Of a stretch of DNA of 64,000 bases, positions 18,592-27,944 are shown piece after piece. The translations under genes and the position numbers were made by a program. The DNA is from Demequina activiva. Its GTDB lineage: Bacteria; Actinomycetota; Actinomycetes; Actinomycetales; Demequinaceae. Position 1 is the first letter of the stretch. Every line of letters starts with the position of its first letter. The stretch is from contig NZ_BONR01000002.1 in NCBI RefSeq assembly GCF_016862815.1, forward strand, positions 434,001 to 498,000, read 5' to 3'. A model generated the notes under the pieces. That model saw only the letters and a program-made list of their open reading frames with translations. It did no database searches and was not told the DNA's origin.

Positions 18592-19946
18592 AGCCCGGGC
18601 CCGGCGGCGTCGTCGCGACCCAGCATCTCCCTGATCCTGGCCAGCCGCTCCGTCACCGTGCGCTCGAACCCGAACTCCGTGGGCCGGTAGTACCGGCTGC
18701 CCTGGAGCGGCTCGGGAAGGTAGTCCTGGGCCGCCACCGCGCCCGGCGCGTCGTGAGAGTACTCATAGCCCTTCCCATGGCCGATGCGCTCGGCGCCCGA
18801 GTAGTGGGCGTCTCGCAGGTGCGCGGGCACCACGCCGGCCTTGCCTGCGCGGACATCGGCGATCGCCGCATCGAGCGCCTTGTAGGAGCGGTTGGACTTG
18901 GGGGCGGTCGCGAGGTACGTGGTCGCCTCGGCCAACGGGATGCGCCCCTCCGGCATGCCGATGAAGCTCACGGCATCCGCCGCTGCCTGCGCGATCACCA
19001 GGGCCTGGGGGTCAGCCATGCCGATGTCCTCGGCAGCGAGGATCACGAGTCGCCTGGCGAGGAAGCGGGGGTCCTCCCCCGCCACGACCATCCGGGCCAG
19101 ATAGTGCAGCGCGGCGTCGACGTCGGAGCCGCGCACCGACTTGATGAACGCACTGATGACGTCGTAGTGCTGGTCGCCGGACTTGTCGTACGCCACGAGC
19201 GCGGAGTCCATCGCGCGCTCCGTGAGCTCTCCCGTGATCTCGGGTGCGTCGCCCCCAGCGCCAACGGCCGCGTCCGCCACCGCCTCGAGCAGCGTCAACG
19301 CCTTGCGCGCATCGGCCCCGGCAACCCTGAGCATGTGCGCACGCGCCTCCGGGGCAAGGGCGACCCTGCCTGCGAGTCCGCGCTCGTCCTTGACCGCGCG
19401 GTCCAGCAGCGCGCCCAGGTCCTCGCTGGCCAACGGCTGCAGCGTGAGCAGGAGCGAACGCGACAGCAACGGGCCCACCACTGAGAAGCTCGGGTTCTCC
19501 GTGGTGGCGCCGATGAGCGTGACCCAACGGTTCTCGACTGCGGGCAGCAGCGCATCCTGCTGTGTGCGCGTGAAGCGGTGGATCTCGTCGATGAAGAGGA
19601 CGGTCTCGCGCTCGCCTGTCGCGACCCTGCGGCGCGACGCGTCGATCACCGCGCGGACATCCTTGATGCCGGCCGTCACCGCGGAGAGCTCGACGAACGG
19701 TCGCGACCCCGCCACGAGGTACGCCAGCGTGGTCTTGCCGGTGCCTGGCGGTCCCCACAGGATCACCGAGGTCGCCGAGGATCCCTCCTGCACCAGCCGG
19801 CGCAGCGGCGAACCCTCCGTCAGCAGGTGCGACTGACCTACGACCTCATCGAGCTGGCGCGGGCGCATCCGGACCGCGAGCGGCGCGTTGGGCCCCGGCT
19901 CGGGAACACCGGATCCCGAGCGCTCGGTCGACTCGAAGAGGTCCAT
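18588..19946 (-). CDS. rarA: Replication-associated recombination protein A (RarA/MgsA, AAA+ ATPase)
   Basis: RarA is a clamp-loader-like ATPase that acts at stalled forks. The ATG at 19946 ([11 protein letters not shown]) gives 452 residues and lies seven bases after a TAGGCT -10 box, so the message is probably leaderless; the longer frame to 20063 would run into the mmpL promoter. Motifs: [21 protein letters not shown], Walker [15 protein letters not shown], Walker [12 protein letters not shown], sensor 1 [11 protein letters not shown], and the C-terminal MgsA tetramer domain with [10 protein letters not shown]. It precedes rpsD in the same direction and is divergent from mmpL. Confidence 0.94.
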   Translation of the reverse strand: MDLFESTERSGSGVPEPGPNAPLAVRMRPRQLDEVVGQSHLLTEGSPLRRLVQEGSSATSVILWGPPGTGKTTLAYLVAGSRPFVELSAVTAGIKDVRAVIDASRRRVATGERETVLFIDEIHRFTRTQQDALLPAVENRWVTLIGATTENPSFSVVGPLLSRSLLLTLQPLASEDLGALLDRAVKDERGLAGRVALAPEARAHMLRVAGADARKALTLLEAVADAAVGAGGDAPEITGELTERAMDSALVAYDKSGDQHYDVISAFIKSVRGSDVDAALHYLARMVVAGEDPRFLARRLVILAAEDIGMADPQALVIAQAAADAVSFIGMPEGRIPLAEATTYLATAPKSNRSYKALDAAIADVRAGKAGVVPAHLRDAHYSGAERIGHGKGYEYSHDAPGAVAAQDYLPEPLQGSRYYRPTEFGFERTVTERLARIREMLGRDDAAGPGL

Positions 19947-19953
19947 GCACCCC

Positions 19954-19959
19954 AGCCTA
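19954..19959 (-). promoter_or_regulatory. -10 box of a leaderless rarA transcript
   Basis: TAGGCT is followed by exactly seven bases and the rarA ATG, so transcription would begin at or next to the start codon. No ribosome site is present. Confidence 0.55.
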
Positions 19960-20014
19960 GGCGGCGACGGTGACGTCGCCTGTCCCCCGCCCGACGCCTC
20001 ACCTGGGGTATCTC

Positions 20015-20020
20015 TACGAT
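20015..20020 (+). promoter_or_regulatory. -10 box of a leaderless mmpL transcript
   Basis: TACGAT is followed by seven bases and the ATG at 20028. It sets the mmpL start at 20028 rather than the ATG at 20019, which would lie inside the promoter. Confidence 0.55.
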
Positions 20021-20027
20021 GGGTCCC

Positions 20028-22343
20028 ATGTTCGCCGGCCTCGCGCGTCTCAGCTCCAGCCATCCGATCGCCGTGGTCGTGGGCTGGGCGCTCGCCGCGA
20101 CCGGCATGCTCACCGTCGCCATGGTGGGCGTGGGCGACGGCGGGCTCTTCGAGCGCACCGCGACCGGAGTGCCCACGGTCGACGGTGCGGACAGCACGTT
20201 CGTGTACGAGGTGGTCGAGCTCAGCGCTCCGCAGGACCAGGGGCCGTCGCTCTGGGTCGAGGTCAGTGGCGTGGAGCCCAGCGATGCGTCGCTCGAGCAG
20301 TCACTGGGCGCCGCCGCCACCGAGGTAGCCGCCCGTCCCGACGTCGCGGCCGTCGCGACGCCCTGGGCATTCACCCCCGGCACGGCCTTCGACCCGGCGC
20401 GCTACCAGGAGGACAGCGGCACTGCGGATGCCCCCGTCGCGTCCGAGGCGTCCCCGCTGACGTCGGCTGATGGCGATGCGCTGCTGATCACCGTCGACTA
20501 CGGGCCCATCGACGGCGACGCCGCAGCCGAGCACCACGAGGTCACCGCGATCGTGACCGACGCCGCCGTGGCCGCCGTCCCAGAGGCCTCCGTGCTCGCC
20601 TACTCGGACCCCCTGCTGTTCGAGGACTTCGACCATCAGATCGAGCGCGACCTCATCACCGGCGAGGCCATCGCGCTGCCCGTCGCATTGCTGGTCATGG
20701 TGCTCGTGTTCGGCGGCTTCCTGGCGGCGAGCGCGCCCATGGTGGGCGCGATCGCATCGATCGCCGGCGGCATGGCGGTGCTGTTCGGCTTCAGCTACAT
20801 CGTGGACCTCGACCAGTCCGCGATCAATGTCGTGACCGTCCTCGGCATCGGGCTGTCGATCGACTACGGGCTGCTCATCGTGTCGCGCTACCGGGAGGAG
20901 CTGTTCAGACGAGCGGACTCCGCCGAGCACGACACCCGCGCTGATGCGCTGCACGCCACCCTCACCACCGCTGGCCGCACCGTGTTCTTCTCCTCCATCA
21001 CGGTGGCGATCTCCGTGGGCGGCATGCTGATCTTCGATGCGGAGATCATCCGTGGAATCGGCGGCGCCGCGCTGGGCGTGACCGTGATGGCGCTGCTGAC
21101 GGCGCTGACGCTCGTGCCAGCCGTGCTGCACCTCTACGGACACCGGCTCGCACGCCCCTCGGTCCTCGATCGCGTCCCCGGAGTGCGGGCCGTGCTGCGA
21201 CACACGTCAGATGTCTCGCGCGACGAAGGCGCGTTCTCCACGCTCGCGCGCCGTGTGCAGCGCCGTCCCTGGCTGGTCGTGATCGGCACCGTGGCGCTCC
21301 TGCTGCTGCTCGCCAGCCCCCTCATGAGTCTCGAGGTACGCAACTCGCAGCTCGAGCTGCTGCCCGCGGACAACGAACGCCGTCAGTTCTTCGACGGCTT
21401 CGAGGGGCGCTACCCGGCCCTCGCCTCGCCCGACCTCACGGTGGTGGCTGCGGCGTCCCCCCAGGAGCTCGATGCCTGGCTCGCCGGGGAGCCGGCGGCT
21501 CTCGAGCACGTGACCGGGGTCGTGCCCGCGGAGCCGATCGAGCTCGTGCCGAACAGCGATGGCGAGATCCCGGTGCAGCCTGGCGCGGAGACGGCCGCCG
21601 CGCCGTCGCTGTCCGTCGCGCGCATCTCCACCGACATCGAGGACCAAGGGTCGGCGGCCGCCACCGACCTCGTGCGCGACCTGCGGGCGCTCGACGCGCC
21701 CTTCGACATGTACGTCGGCGGCACGGCGGCCATCCAGGTCGACTTCGTCGACACGCTCATCGCGGGTGCGCCGTGGGCGGCGGCGCTCGTGATCGTGGCG
21801 ACCTTCGTGCTGATGTTCCTCATGACCGGCTCGCTGCTGGTGCCGCTCAAGACGCTGGCGATCAACGCGCTGTCGCTCGCGGCGGCGCTGGGTGTGCTCA
21901 GCTGGATCTTCACCGAAGGGCACCTCGAGGGTGCGCTCGGCTTCGTCTCGGCAGGGGGCGTCGAGACCTACGTGCTCGTGATGGTGCTGGCGTTCGGCTT
22001 CGGCCTCGCGATGGACTACGAGGTGTTCCTCATCGCGCGCATCAAGGAGCTGGTCGATGCTGGCGTGCCCAACGACGAGGCAGTGCGCCTGGGCCTTCAG
22101 CGGTCGGGACGCATCATCACGTCCGCTGCGGCCGTCATCGTGCTCGTCTTCCTGGGCTTCGCAGCCGGCGAGCTGCTGGTCGTCAAGCAGGTCGGGGTCG
22201 GGCTCGCCTTCGCGGTGTTCCTGGACGCCACCGTGGTGCGCATGCTGCTGGTGCCCGCCACCATGACTTTGCTGGGCGAGTGGAACTGGTGGTCCCCTGC
22301 GCCGCTGCGCCGGCTCCACGAGCGGGTATCCCTGCGTCACTGA
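20028..22343 (+). CDS. MMPL-family RND transporter
   Basis: MMPL proteins are RND-fold exporters that move lipids or other hydrophobic compounds with the proton gradient. The 771-residue product shows two repeats: a first membrane helix (about 13-37), an extracytoplasmic loop (about 40-210), five helices to about 370, then the same again with a loop at about 435-575 and helices to about 760. The [17 protein letters not shown] and [18 protein letters not shown] motifs carry the Asp-Tyr pairs of the proton relay. It stands alone, divergent from rarA, with no lipid synthesis genes next to it, so the substrate is unknown. Length fits the shorter actinobacterial members. Confidence 0.92.
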   Translation: MFAGLARLSSSHPIAVVVGWALAATGMLTVAMVGVGDGGLFERTATGVPTVDGADSTFVYEVVELSAPQDQGPSLWVEVSGVEPSDASLEQSLGAAATEVAARPDVAAVATPWAFTPGTAFDPARYQEDSGTADAPVASEASPLTSADGDALLITVDYGPIDGDAAAEHHEVTAIVTDAAVAAVPEASVLAYSDPLLFEDFDHQIERDLITGEAIALPVALLVMVLVFGGFLAASAPMVGAIASIAGGMAVLFGFSYIVDLDQSAINVVTVLGIGLSIDYGLLIVSRYREELFRRADSAEHDTRADALHATLTTAGRTVFFSSITVAISVGGMLIFDAEIIRGIGGAALGVTVMALLTALTLVPAVLHLYGHRLARPSVLDRVPGVRAVLRHTSDVSRDEGAFSTLARRVQRRPWLVVIGTVALLLLLASPLMSLEVRNSQLELLPADNERRQFFDGFEGRYPALASPDLTVVAAASPQELDAWLAGEPAALEHVTGVVPAEPIELVPNSDGEIPVQPGAETAAAPSLSVARISTDIEDQGSAAATDLVRDLRALDAPFDMYVGGTAAIQVDFVDTLIAGAPWAAALVIVATFVLMFLMTGSLLVPLKTLAINALSLAAALGVLSWIFTEGHLEGALGFVSAGGVETYVLVMVLAFGFGLAMDYEVFLIARIKELVDAGVPNDEAVRLGLQRSGRIITSAAAVIVLVFLGFAAGELLVVKQVGVGLAFAVFLDATVVRMLLVPATMTLLGEWNWWSPAPLRRLHERVSLRH

Positions 22344-22441
22344 TCCCGCCGCGCATCACCCCCACCTCCCAGAATTTGGCACCATTTTCATCTGCTGAGC
22401 GCCTTCGTGAGGAAGGATCTTCCACCGCTGCTCCCGCGACA

Positions 22442-22463
22442 CGGCCGATGCGCGCATCGGCCG
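22442..22463. terminator. Perfect palindrome between mmpL and aspS
   Basis: A 22-base perfect palindrome, CGGCCGATGCG joined to its reverse complement, lies about 100 bases after mmpL in a convergent gap. The same 11-base arm recurs in the ohr terminator at 52401 and singly in other gaps. Confidence 0.5.
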
Positions 22464-22478
22464 GCCGCACGAGGGCCC

Positions 22479-22496
22479 CGCCACCGCGGGGTGGCG
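22479..22496 (-). terminator. Hairpin after aspS
   Basis: CGCCACC and GGTGGCG pair around a GCGG loop, 17 bases after the aspS stop. There is no T-run. Together with the palindrome it fills the convergent mmpL-aspS gap. Confidence 0.45.
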
Positions 22497-22512
22497 CGGC
22501 CGTCGCGTCGTC

Positions 22513-24288
22513 TCAGCGTGCGGCGGGCTGGTCCTGCTCGGGCTCCGGCACGAAGTCGACCCCGGCCTCGGCGCGCTGCTCGTCCGTGATGGGTGCGGGC
22601 GCAGCGGTGAGCGGGTCGTATCCGCCGCCCGACTTGGGGAACGCGATGACGTCGCGAATCGAGTCCGCTCCTGCCAGCAGCGCGACCACGCGGTCCCAGC
22701 CGAAGGCGATGCCGCCGTGCGGCGGGGCGCCGAAGGAGAACGCCTCGAGCAGGAAGCCGAACTTCTCCTGCGCCTCCTCCTCGCCGATGCCCATGACCTT
22801 GAAGACGCGCTCCTGCACGTCCTGGCGGTGGATACGGATGGATCCGCCGCCGATCTCGTTGCCGTTGCACACGATGTCGTAGGCGTACGCCAGCGCCTCG
22901 CCGGGGACCTGCTCGAAGTTCTCGAGGTACTCGGGCTTGGGCGACGTGAAGGCGTGGTGCACCGCGGTCCAGGCGCCGGAGCCGACGGCGACGTCGTCGT
23001 CCGCGGCGTCGACTGCCTTGAACAGTGGCGCGTCCACGACCCACACGAACTCGAAGCGATCCTCGTCGATGAGGCCCACGCGGCGGCCGATCTCCAGGCG
23101 AGCGGCGCCCAGCAGCGCGCGTGACGCCTCGGGCTTGCCCGCGGCGAAGAACACACAGTCGCCGGGCTGAGCGCCCACGGCGTCCGCGAGGCCCGCACGC
23201 TCCGCATCCGAGAGGTTCTTGGCCACCGGCCCGGTCAGCTCGCCGTCCTCGCCGATCAGCACGTAGGCCAGCCCGCGAGCACCGCGCTGCTTGGCCCACT
23301 CCTGCCATGCATCCAGCGTGCGACGAGGCTGGTCGCCGCCGCCAGGCATCACCACGGCGCCCACGTAGTCGTTCTGGAAGACCCGGAACGGGGTGTCCTT
23401 GAAGTACTCGGTGAGCTCCGTGAGCTCGAGGCCGAACCGCAGGTCCGGCTTGTCCGAGCCGAAGCGTGACATCGCCTCGGCATAGGTGATACGCGGGATG
23501 GGCAGTGACACCTCGTAGCCGATCAGCGACCACAGCTCCTTGACGATCTCCTCGCCCAGCGCGATCACGTCGTCCTGGTCCACGAAGCTCATCTCGACGT
23601 CGAGCTGCGTGAACTCGGGCTGGCGGTCCGCGCGGAAGTCCTCATCGCGGTAGCAGCGAGCGATCTGGTAGTACCGCTCCATGCCGGCCACCATGAGCAG
23701 CTGCTTGAACAGCTGCGGCGACTGCGGCAGCGCGTACCACGAGCCCGGTGCGAGGCGTGCGGGCACCAGGAAGTCGCGGGCACCCTCGGGGGTCGATCGC
23801 GTGAGCGTGGGCGTCTCGATCTCGAGGAACTCGTGCTTGTCGAGGACGCGCCGCGCTGCCTGGTTGGCCCGGGAGCGCAGCACGATGTTCGCGCGCGGCT
23901 GCGGGCGGCGCAGGTCGATGTAGCGGTGCTTGAGGCGTGCCTCCTCGCCCACCGTGACGTGCTCGTCGACGGGCATGGGCAGCGGAGCGGACTCGTTGAG
24001 GATGGTGACGTCGGACACCACCACCTCGATCTCGCCGCTGGGCAGGTTGGGGTTCGCGGAGCCCTCGGGACGCTCGCGCACCTCGCCGGTCACCTGGATC
24101 ACATACTCGTTGCGCAGCGAGTGGGCGACCTCCTCGCGGATCACCACCTGCGCGAAGCCGGAGGCGTCACGCAGATCGATGAAGGCCACGCCCCCGTGAT
24201 CGCGACGGCGGCCCACCCACCCGGCGAGGGTGACGGTCGAACCGGCGTCGGTGGCGCGGAGGTTTCCTGCGAGGTGGGTGCGAAGCAC
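22513..24288 (-). CDS. aspS: Aspartyl-tRNA synthetase
   Basis: A class IIb synthetase of 591 residues, the bacterial length, which charges tRNA-Asp. The N-terminal OB domain (about 1-105, [19 protein letters not shown]) binds the anticodon; the catalytic core has motif 2 ([21 protein letters not shown]) and motif 3 ([14 protein letters not shown]), with the bacterial GAD insertion between them. It starts with GTG at 24288 behind AGAAAGG. Whether it discriminates tRNA-Asp from tRNA-Asn cannot be read here. It ends with a short acidic tail ([11 protein letters not shown]). A TAGACT -10 box lies about 60 bases upstream. Confidence 0.97.
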   Translation of the reverse strand: MLRTHLAGNLRATDAGSTVTLAGWVGRRRDHGGVAFIDLRDASGFAQVVIREEVAHSLRNEYVIQVTGEVRERPEGSANPNLPSGEIEVVVSDVTILNESAPLPMPVDEHVTVGEEARLKHRYIDLRRPQPRANIVLRSRANQAARRVLDKHEFLEIETPTLTRSTPEGARDFLVPARLAPGSWYALPQSPQLFKQLLMVAGMERYYQIARCYRDEDFRADRQPEFTQLDVEMSFVDQDDVIALGEEIVKELWSLIGYEVSLPIPRITYAEAMSRFGSDKPDLRFGLELTELTEYFKDTPFRVFQNDYVGAVVMPGGGDQPRRTLDAWQEWAKQRGARGLAYVLIGEDGELTGPVAKNLSDAERAGLADAVGAQPGDCVFFAAGKPEASRALLGAARLEIGRRVGLIDEDRFEFVWVVDAPLFKAVDAADDDVAVGSGAWTAVHHAFTSPKPEYLENFEQVPGEALAYAYDIVCNGNEIGGGSIRIHRQDVQERVFKVMGIGEEEAQEKFGFLLEAFSFGAPPHGGIAFGWDRVVALLAGADSIRDVIAFPKSGGGYDPLTAAPAPITDEQRAEAGVDFVPEPEQDQPAAR

Positions 24289-24345
24289 AGTCGAGCCTTT
24301 CTGAGGCGCGCTAGACGGGCGCGCCGGATAGGGGTGTCGGGGTCA

Positions 24346-24351
24346 AGTCTA
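24346..24351 (-). promoter_or_regulatory. Possible -10 box of aspS
   Basis: TAGACT on the minus strand would start a transcript about 50 bases before the aspS GTG. The same hexamer stands before relA and yebC. No clear -35 box is seen. The aspS-hisS gap also holds one CGGCCGATGCG word at 24387-24397. Confidence 0.4.
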
Positions 24352-24402
24352 GCGGCGCACGCGCCGCGATCAGGCGTTCGTGGAGACGGCCGATGCGCAG
24401 GT

Positions 24403-25749
24403 TCAGACCGTGCGGACGACGAGCGGGCGGGCGTCATCCGCAGGTGGCTCCCAGGTGCTGGCGTCCGCCTGGACCTGCTCGCCCGAGCGGATGTCCTTGA
24501 CCTCGCCGTCGCCGTCGTCGCCGGGGAACCAGACGAACGGGATGCCGCGCTTGTCCGCGTACTGGATCTGCTTGCCGAACTTCGCGGCGGTGGGAGCGAC
24601 GTCGGCGGCGATGCCGCGTGCGCGCAGCGCGTCCGCGACGCGCGCCGAGCCGGTGCGCGATGCCTCGTCCGTCACGGCGACCAGCACTGCGGTGGGGACT
24701 CCTCGTGACGCGCTCAGCACGCCAGCTCCGAGCATGCGGCTCACGAGCCGGCTCACGCCGATCGACATCCCCACGCCGGGAAAGCCGCCGCCGGCCACCA
24801 AGGAGTCGTAGCGGCCGCCGGAGCAGATGGAGCCGAGGTCCTCGTGGCCCTCGAGGAAGGTCTCGTAGACAGCGCCGGTGTAGTAGTCGAGTCCGCGCGC
24901 GATACGGAGGTCCGCCACCGCCGTGCCGGGCACTGCAGCGTTGACGCCCTCGACGAGGGCCACCAGTGCTTCCAGGCCCGCCCGCAGCTCGTCCTGGGCT
25001 CCGTCCACATCGTCCACGGTCACGGTCGTGGCCCAGAGGTCCTCCACCGCTTCCACGAACCCTGCATCGGGGGCGCTGATCCGTGCGAGCTCGAGCACCG
25101 CATCGGCCGCTGTCGCGGGCACGCCCTGCGCCACGAGCTCGGCACGCACGCCGTCGGGACCGATCTTGTCGAGCTTGTCGACGCTGCGCAGCGCAGCCGC
25201 GACATCCTCGATGCCCACCCCCCGGTAGAAGCCCTCCACCAGGCGCCGGTCGTTGACGCGCATCGTCACGCCGGGCAGCGGCAGCGCCGCCAGCGCGCGC
25301 GCCATCACCACGGCGACCTCGACCTCGAGGTGCGCGGGCAAGGTCTCGCGCGCGACCACGTCGATGTCCGCCTGGTAGAACTCGCGGAACCGGCCCTCCT
25401 GCGGACGCTCGCCGCGCCAGACCTTCTGGATCTGGAAGCGCTTGAACGGGAAGGCGAGCTCGTTCTGGAACTCCTCGACGTAGCGAGCGAACGGCACGGT
25501 CAGGTCGAAGTGCAGCCCCAGGCGGGCATCGGCAGCGTCCTCGGCGTTCAGTCGCGTGAGGGTGTAGATCTCCTTCGCCGCGTCCGACTTCCCCGCGAGG
25601 CGTTCCACGGTCTCCACGGCGCGAGTCTCCACCTCGGCGAAGCCGTGGAGGCGGAACGTCTCCTTCAAGGCCTCGATGAACGAGGCCTCCACGACCCGCT
25701 GGGAGGGGGTCCACTCGGGGTATCCGGACAGGGGTCGCACGCGTGCCAT
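24403..25749 (-). CDS. hisS: Histidyl-tRNA synthetase
   Basis: HisRS of 448 residues, class IIa. Motif 1 lies near FIEALKETFRLHGFAEVET, motif 2 is RFQIQKVWRGERPQEGRFREFYQADIDV, and the histidine motifs are LDYYTGAVYE (histidine A) and the later SICSGGRYDSLV. The C-terminal anticodon domain ends VKDIRSGEQVQAD. The N-terminus (MARVRPLSGYPEWTPSQR) matches the actinobacterial form that opens with a short SGYPEW-type segment. An AACAAT box six bases before the ATG suggests a leaderless message. It is divergent from the DUF349 gene and upstream of aspS. Confidence 0.96.
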   Translation of the reverse strand: MARVRPLSGYPEWTPSQRVVEASFIEALKETFRLHGFAEVETRAVETVERLAGKSDAAKEIYTLTRLNAEDAADARLGLHFDLTVPFARYVEEFQNELAFPFKRFQIQKVWRGERPQEGRFREFYQADIDVVARETLPAHLEVEVAVVMARALAALPLPGVTMRVNDRRLVEGFYRGVGIEDVAAALRSVDKLDKIGPDGVRAELVAQGVPATAADAVLELARISAPDAGFVEAVEDLWATTVTVDDVDGAQDELRAGLEALVALVEGVNAAVPGTAVADLRIARGLDYYTGAVYETFLEGHEDLGSICSGGRYDSLVAGGGFPGVGMSIGVSRLVSRMLGAGVLSASRGVPTAVLVAVTDEASRTGSARVADALRARGIAADVAPTAAKFGKQIQYADKRGIPFVWFPGDDGDGEVKDIRSGEQVQADASTWEPPADDARPLVVRTV

Positions 25750-25755
25750 GCGCCC

Positions 25756-25761
25756 ATTGTT
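25756..25761 (-). promoter_or_regulatory. Possible -10 box of a leaderless hisS transcript
   Basis: AACAAT is followed by six bases and the hisS ATG, with no ribosome site between. Confidence 0.35.
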
Positions 25762-25807
25762 CCATCAGCGCAGGCAGGCACCCCTCACACGTGCCGCTGC
25801 GCGTGAG

Positions 25808-25813
25808 TATTGT
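25808..25813 (+). promoter_or_regulatory. Possible -10 box of the DUF349 gene
   Basis: TATTGT lies about 90 bases before the ATG at 25902, in the divergent hisS gap. The rest of the gap carries no recognised element. Confidence 0.35.
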
Positions 25814-25901
25814 GGGGGGCGTTGCCCATGCCGGACTCCCGTTGGGCCAGCCCCGGAGGACGCCCGGCATCGTCCTCCGCCGTGAACGAGGTGCTCGCGT
25901 C

Positions 25902-27266
25902 ATGTCCACCCCCAAGCCCAAGCCCATCCCCAAGCCCGCTCCCCCGTCGAAGGTCCCCAGCCCGGCCGTGATCGCGGCCCACCCCAAGCACCCCGTCAAG
26001 GTGCCTGTCGTCGCGGATGTCACCCCGGAGGAGCTCGCCGCCGCCGCCGAGTTCGGGGCGGTCGAGGGCGAGACCGTCACGGTCAAGGACGGCGAGTCGA
26101 CGCGCGAGGTGGGTCCCGCTCGAGGCGAGGACCCGGTCGCCCCCTACGCGAAGGCCTACTACGAGCTCAAGGCATCGATCGAGCGGTTCCACGCCCGCCT
26201 CGAGTCCGCCGAGCTGTCTCCCAAGGACATCGACGACGCGCTCACGGGACTCGGCGAGTCTCTTGTCGAGCCCAAGGTCGTGGGCGACCTGCCGGCGTTG
26301 CGCACCCGTCTCGACGAGGTCACGGCAGAGGCCACCGAGGTACGCGAGCGGCTGCAGGCCGCGCGCAAGGCCGCACGCGAGGAGGCACTCGCCGCACGCG
26401 AGGCGATCGTGGTGCAGGCAGAGGAGATCGCAGCCCGCGACGAGTCCCAGGTCCACTGGAAGAACGACACCGCCACCCTGCGCTCGCTCCTCGACGAGTG
26501 GAAGGATGCACAGCGCAGCCAGGCCCGCATCCCCAAGGACGCGGAGAAGGCGCTGTGGAAGCGGTTCACGGGCGCGCGCTCCGCATTCGAGAAGGCGCGC
26601 AAGCACCACTTCGCAGAGCTCGACAAGGAGAACTCCTCCGTGGCGGGCCGCAAGGAGGACCTGGTGGCCCAGGCCGAGCGGCTCGCCGAGTCCACGGACT
26701 GGGACCGGACCGCTCGGGCATTCCGTGACCTCATGGGCGAGTGGAAGCGTGCCGGACGCGGGCGCCGCAGCGTGGACGACGCCCTGTGGAAGAGGTTCCA
26801 GACCGCCCAGGATGCGTTCTTCGAGTCGCGCCGAGCGGCATCCGACGCCGAGGACGAGGCCCTCGCGGGCAACGTCGAGGCCAAGGAGGCCGCTGTGGTC
26901 GAGGCGGAGTCCATCCTGCCGATCACGGACCTTGGCGTCGCCAAGCAGGCGCTGCGCGCCGCCCAGGACCGCTTCGAGGCCGCGGGTCGCGTGCCGCGCG
27001 GGGACGTGGCTCGGCTCAACAAGCGCATCGGCGCCGTGGAGCAGGCCGTACGCGACGCCGAGGACAAGCAGTGGAACTCGCGCAATCCGGAGATCGAGCG
27101 CCGCGCCACGGGCGCGGCCGCCCAGCTCCAGGCCGCGATCGATGACCTCGAGAAGGACCTGGCCGCCGCGAAGGAGGCCAAGGACAAGCGCGCCGTCAAG
27201 GAGGCCGAGGAGGCCCTGGCGGCCCGCCGCAGCTGGCTCGAGCAGATCCAGGGAGTGGTGTCCTAG
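25902..27266 (+). CDS. DUF349 coiled-coil protein
   Basis: The ATG at 25902 gives a 454-residue protein starting MSTPKPKPIPKPAPPSK; the longer frame to 25743 is an unconserved extension over the promoter. After a Pro/Lys-rich head come repeated DUF349 units of about 75 residues from roughly 135 on, each with a W-K and K-x-LWKRF pattern (LLDEWKDAQRSQ..KALWKRFTGARSAFEKARK, LMGEWKRAGRGRRSVDDALWKRF). These units are helical and charged. The C-terminus is a long coiled coil rich in Glu, Ala and Lys. DUF349 proteins are widespread and uncharacterised in actinobacteria; I assign no function. It ends just before an inverted repeat holding a DnaA box. Confidence 0.88.
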   Translation: MSTPKPKPIPKPAPPSKVPSPAVIAAHPKHPVKVPVVADVTPEELAAAAEFGAVEGETVTVKDGESTREVGPARGEDPVAPYAKAYYELKASIERFHARLESAELSPKDIDDALTGLGESLVEPKVVGDLPALRTRLDEVTAEATEVRERLQAARKAAREEALAAREAIVVQAEEIAARDESQVHWKNDTATLRSLLDEWKDAQRSQARIPKDAEKALWKRFTGARSAFEKARKHHFAELDKENSSVAGRKEDLVAQAERLAESTDWDRTARAFRDLMGEWKRAGRGRRSVDDALWKRFQTAQDAFFESRRAASDAEDEALAGNVEAKEAAVVEAESILPITDLGVAKQALRAAQDRFEAAGRVPRGDVARLNKRIGAVEQAVRDAEDKQWNSRNPEIERRATGAAAQLQAAIDDLEKDLAAAKEAKDKRAVKEAEEALAARRSWLEQIQGVVS

Positions 27267-27287
27267 CGACGCCTCCCCCACGACCAC

Positions 27288-27326
27288 GACGGCGCATGTT
27301 GTCCACAGGGTGGAGCGTGCGCCGTC
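27288..27326 (+). repeat. Inverted repeat with a DnaA box in the loop
   Basis: GACGGCGCA (27288-27296) and its exact reverse complement (27318-27326) flank a 21-base loop that contains TTGTCCACA (27299-27307), the DnaA box form preferred in high-GC actinobacteria. It could be the terminator of the DUF349 gene, a DnaA titration or regulatory site, or both. A second small hairpin, GTGCC/GGCAC, follows at 27334-27350. Confidence 0.5.
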
Positions 27327-27359
27327 GGTCTCTGTGCCGTTCCGTGGCACGCTCGGCGC

Positions 27360-27944
27360 ATGCTGCTCGTCACCCCCGCGTCCGTGGGCGAGACCGGCTA
27401 CGCCCGCATGGCCCGCGAGGGCGTGATCGCGCCCCTGCTCCGCGGCGTGGGACTGCCCCGCGACATCGCACCCGCCCCCGCCCTGCGGCGGCTCGCGCTC
27501 GCCTCGATCATCCCCGCCGGATCACAGGCCACGGCGCTTGCCGCCCTGTGGGGCCACGGCTGCGGACCGCCACCGACGGTGATCGACGTGCGTTGCACCG
27601 CGGGCACGGTGGCGCCGGCGCAGACGTCACGCTCGGGCGCGGGCGTGGTGACGCACGTGATCACGGCCTGGCCGTCCCACGGCAGCCCACCCGTCGCTGC
27701 ACCTCTCGCCGCGGCGGTGGACGCGCTGGTGTGGTCACCCCTGGACCTCGCGGTACCGACGGTCCTGTGCGCCGTGGATGCTGGCCTGCTCGAGGTGAGG
27801 GACCTGCGCGCAGCATCCCGTGACCGCGACGACACGGGCCTCGCTCAGGTGGAGCGTGCACTGGAGTGGCGGGCGCAGGTGGCGCCGCCGGTCCGGGGCG
27901 TGGGTCAGGCGCGCTTGGAGCCTGTGATGCGACGCGCGTCGTAG
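27360..27944 (+). CDS. Hypothetical protein, weakly AbiEi-like
   Basis: A 194-residue protein I cannot name with confidence. The layout resembles actinobacterial orphans annotated as AbiEi-type antitoxins: an arginine-rich N-terminal part (ALRRLALASIIP), a central AGSQATALAALWGHG segment where the family has its S-x-x-TA-x-x-HG motif, a VDV/IDV strand, and a V-DALVWSPLDLAVPTVLCAVDAG helix pair. No winged-helix is obvious and no toxin gene is adjacent. Its 3' end overlaps the relA 3' end by 40 bases in convergent orientation. A DnaA box stands 53 bases upstream. There is no ribosome site; it may be leaderless or a decaying gene. Confidence 0.5.
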   Translation: MLLVTPASVGETGYARMAREGVIAPLLRGVGLPRDIAPAPALRRLALASIIPAGSQATALAALWGHGCGPPPTVIDVRCTAGTVAPAQTSRSGAGVVTHVITAWPSHGSPPVAAPLAAAVDALVWSPLDLAVPTVLCAVDAGLLEVRDLRAASRDRDDTGLAQVERALEWRAQVAPPVRGVGQARLEPVMRRAS

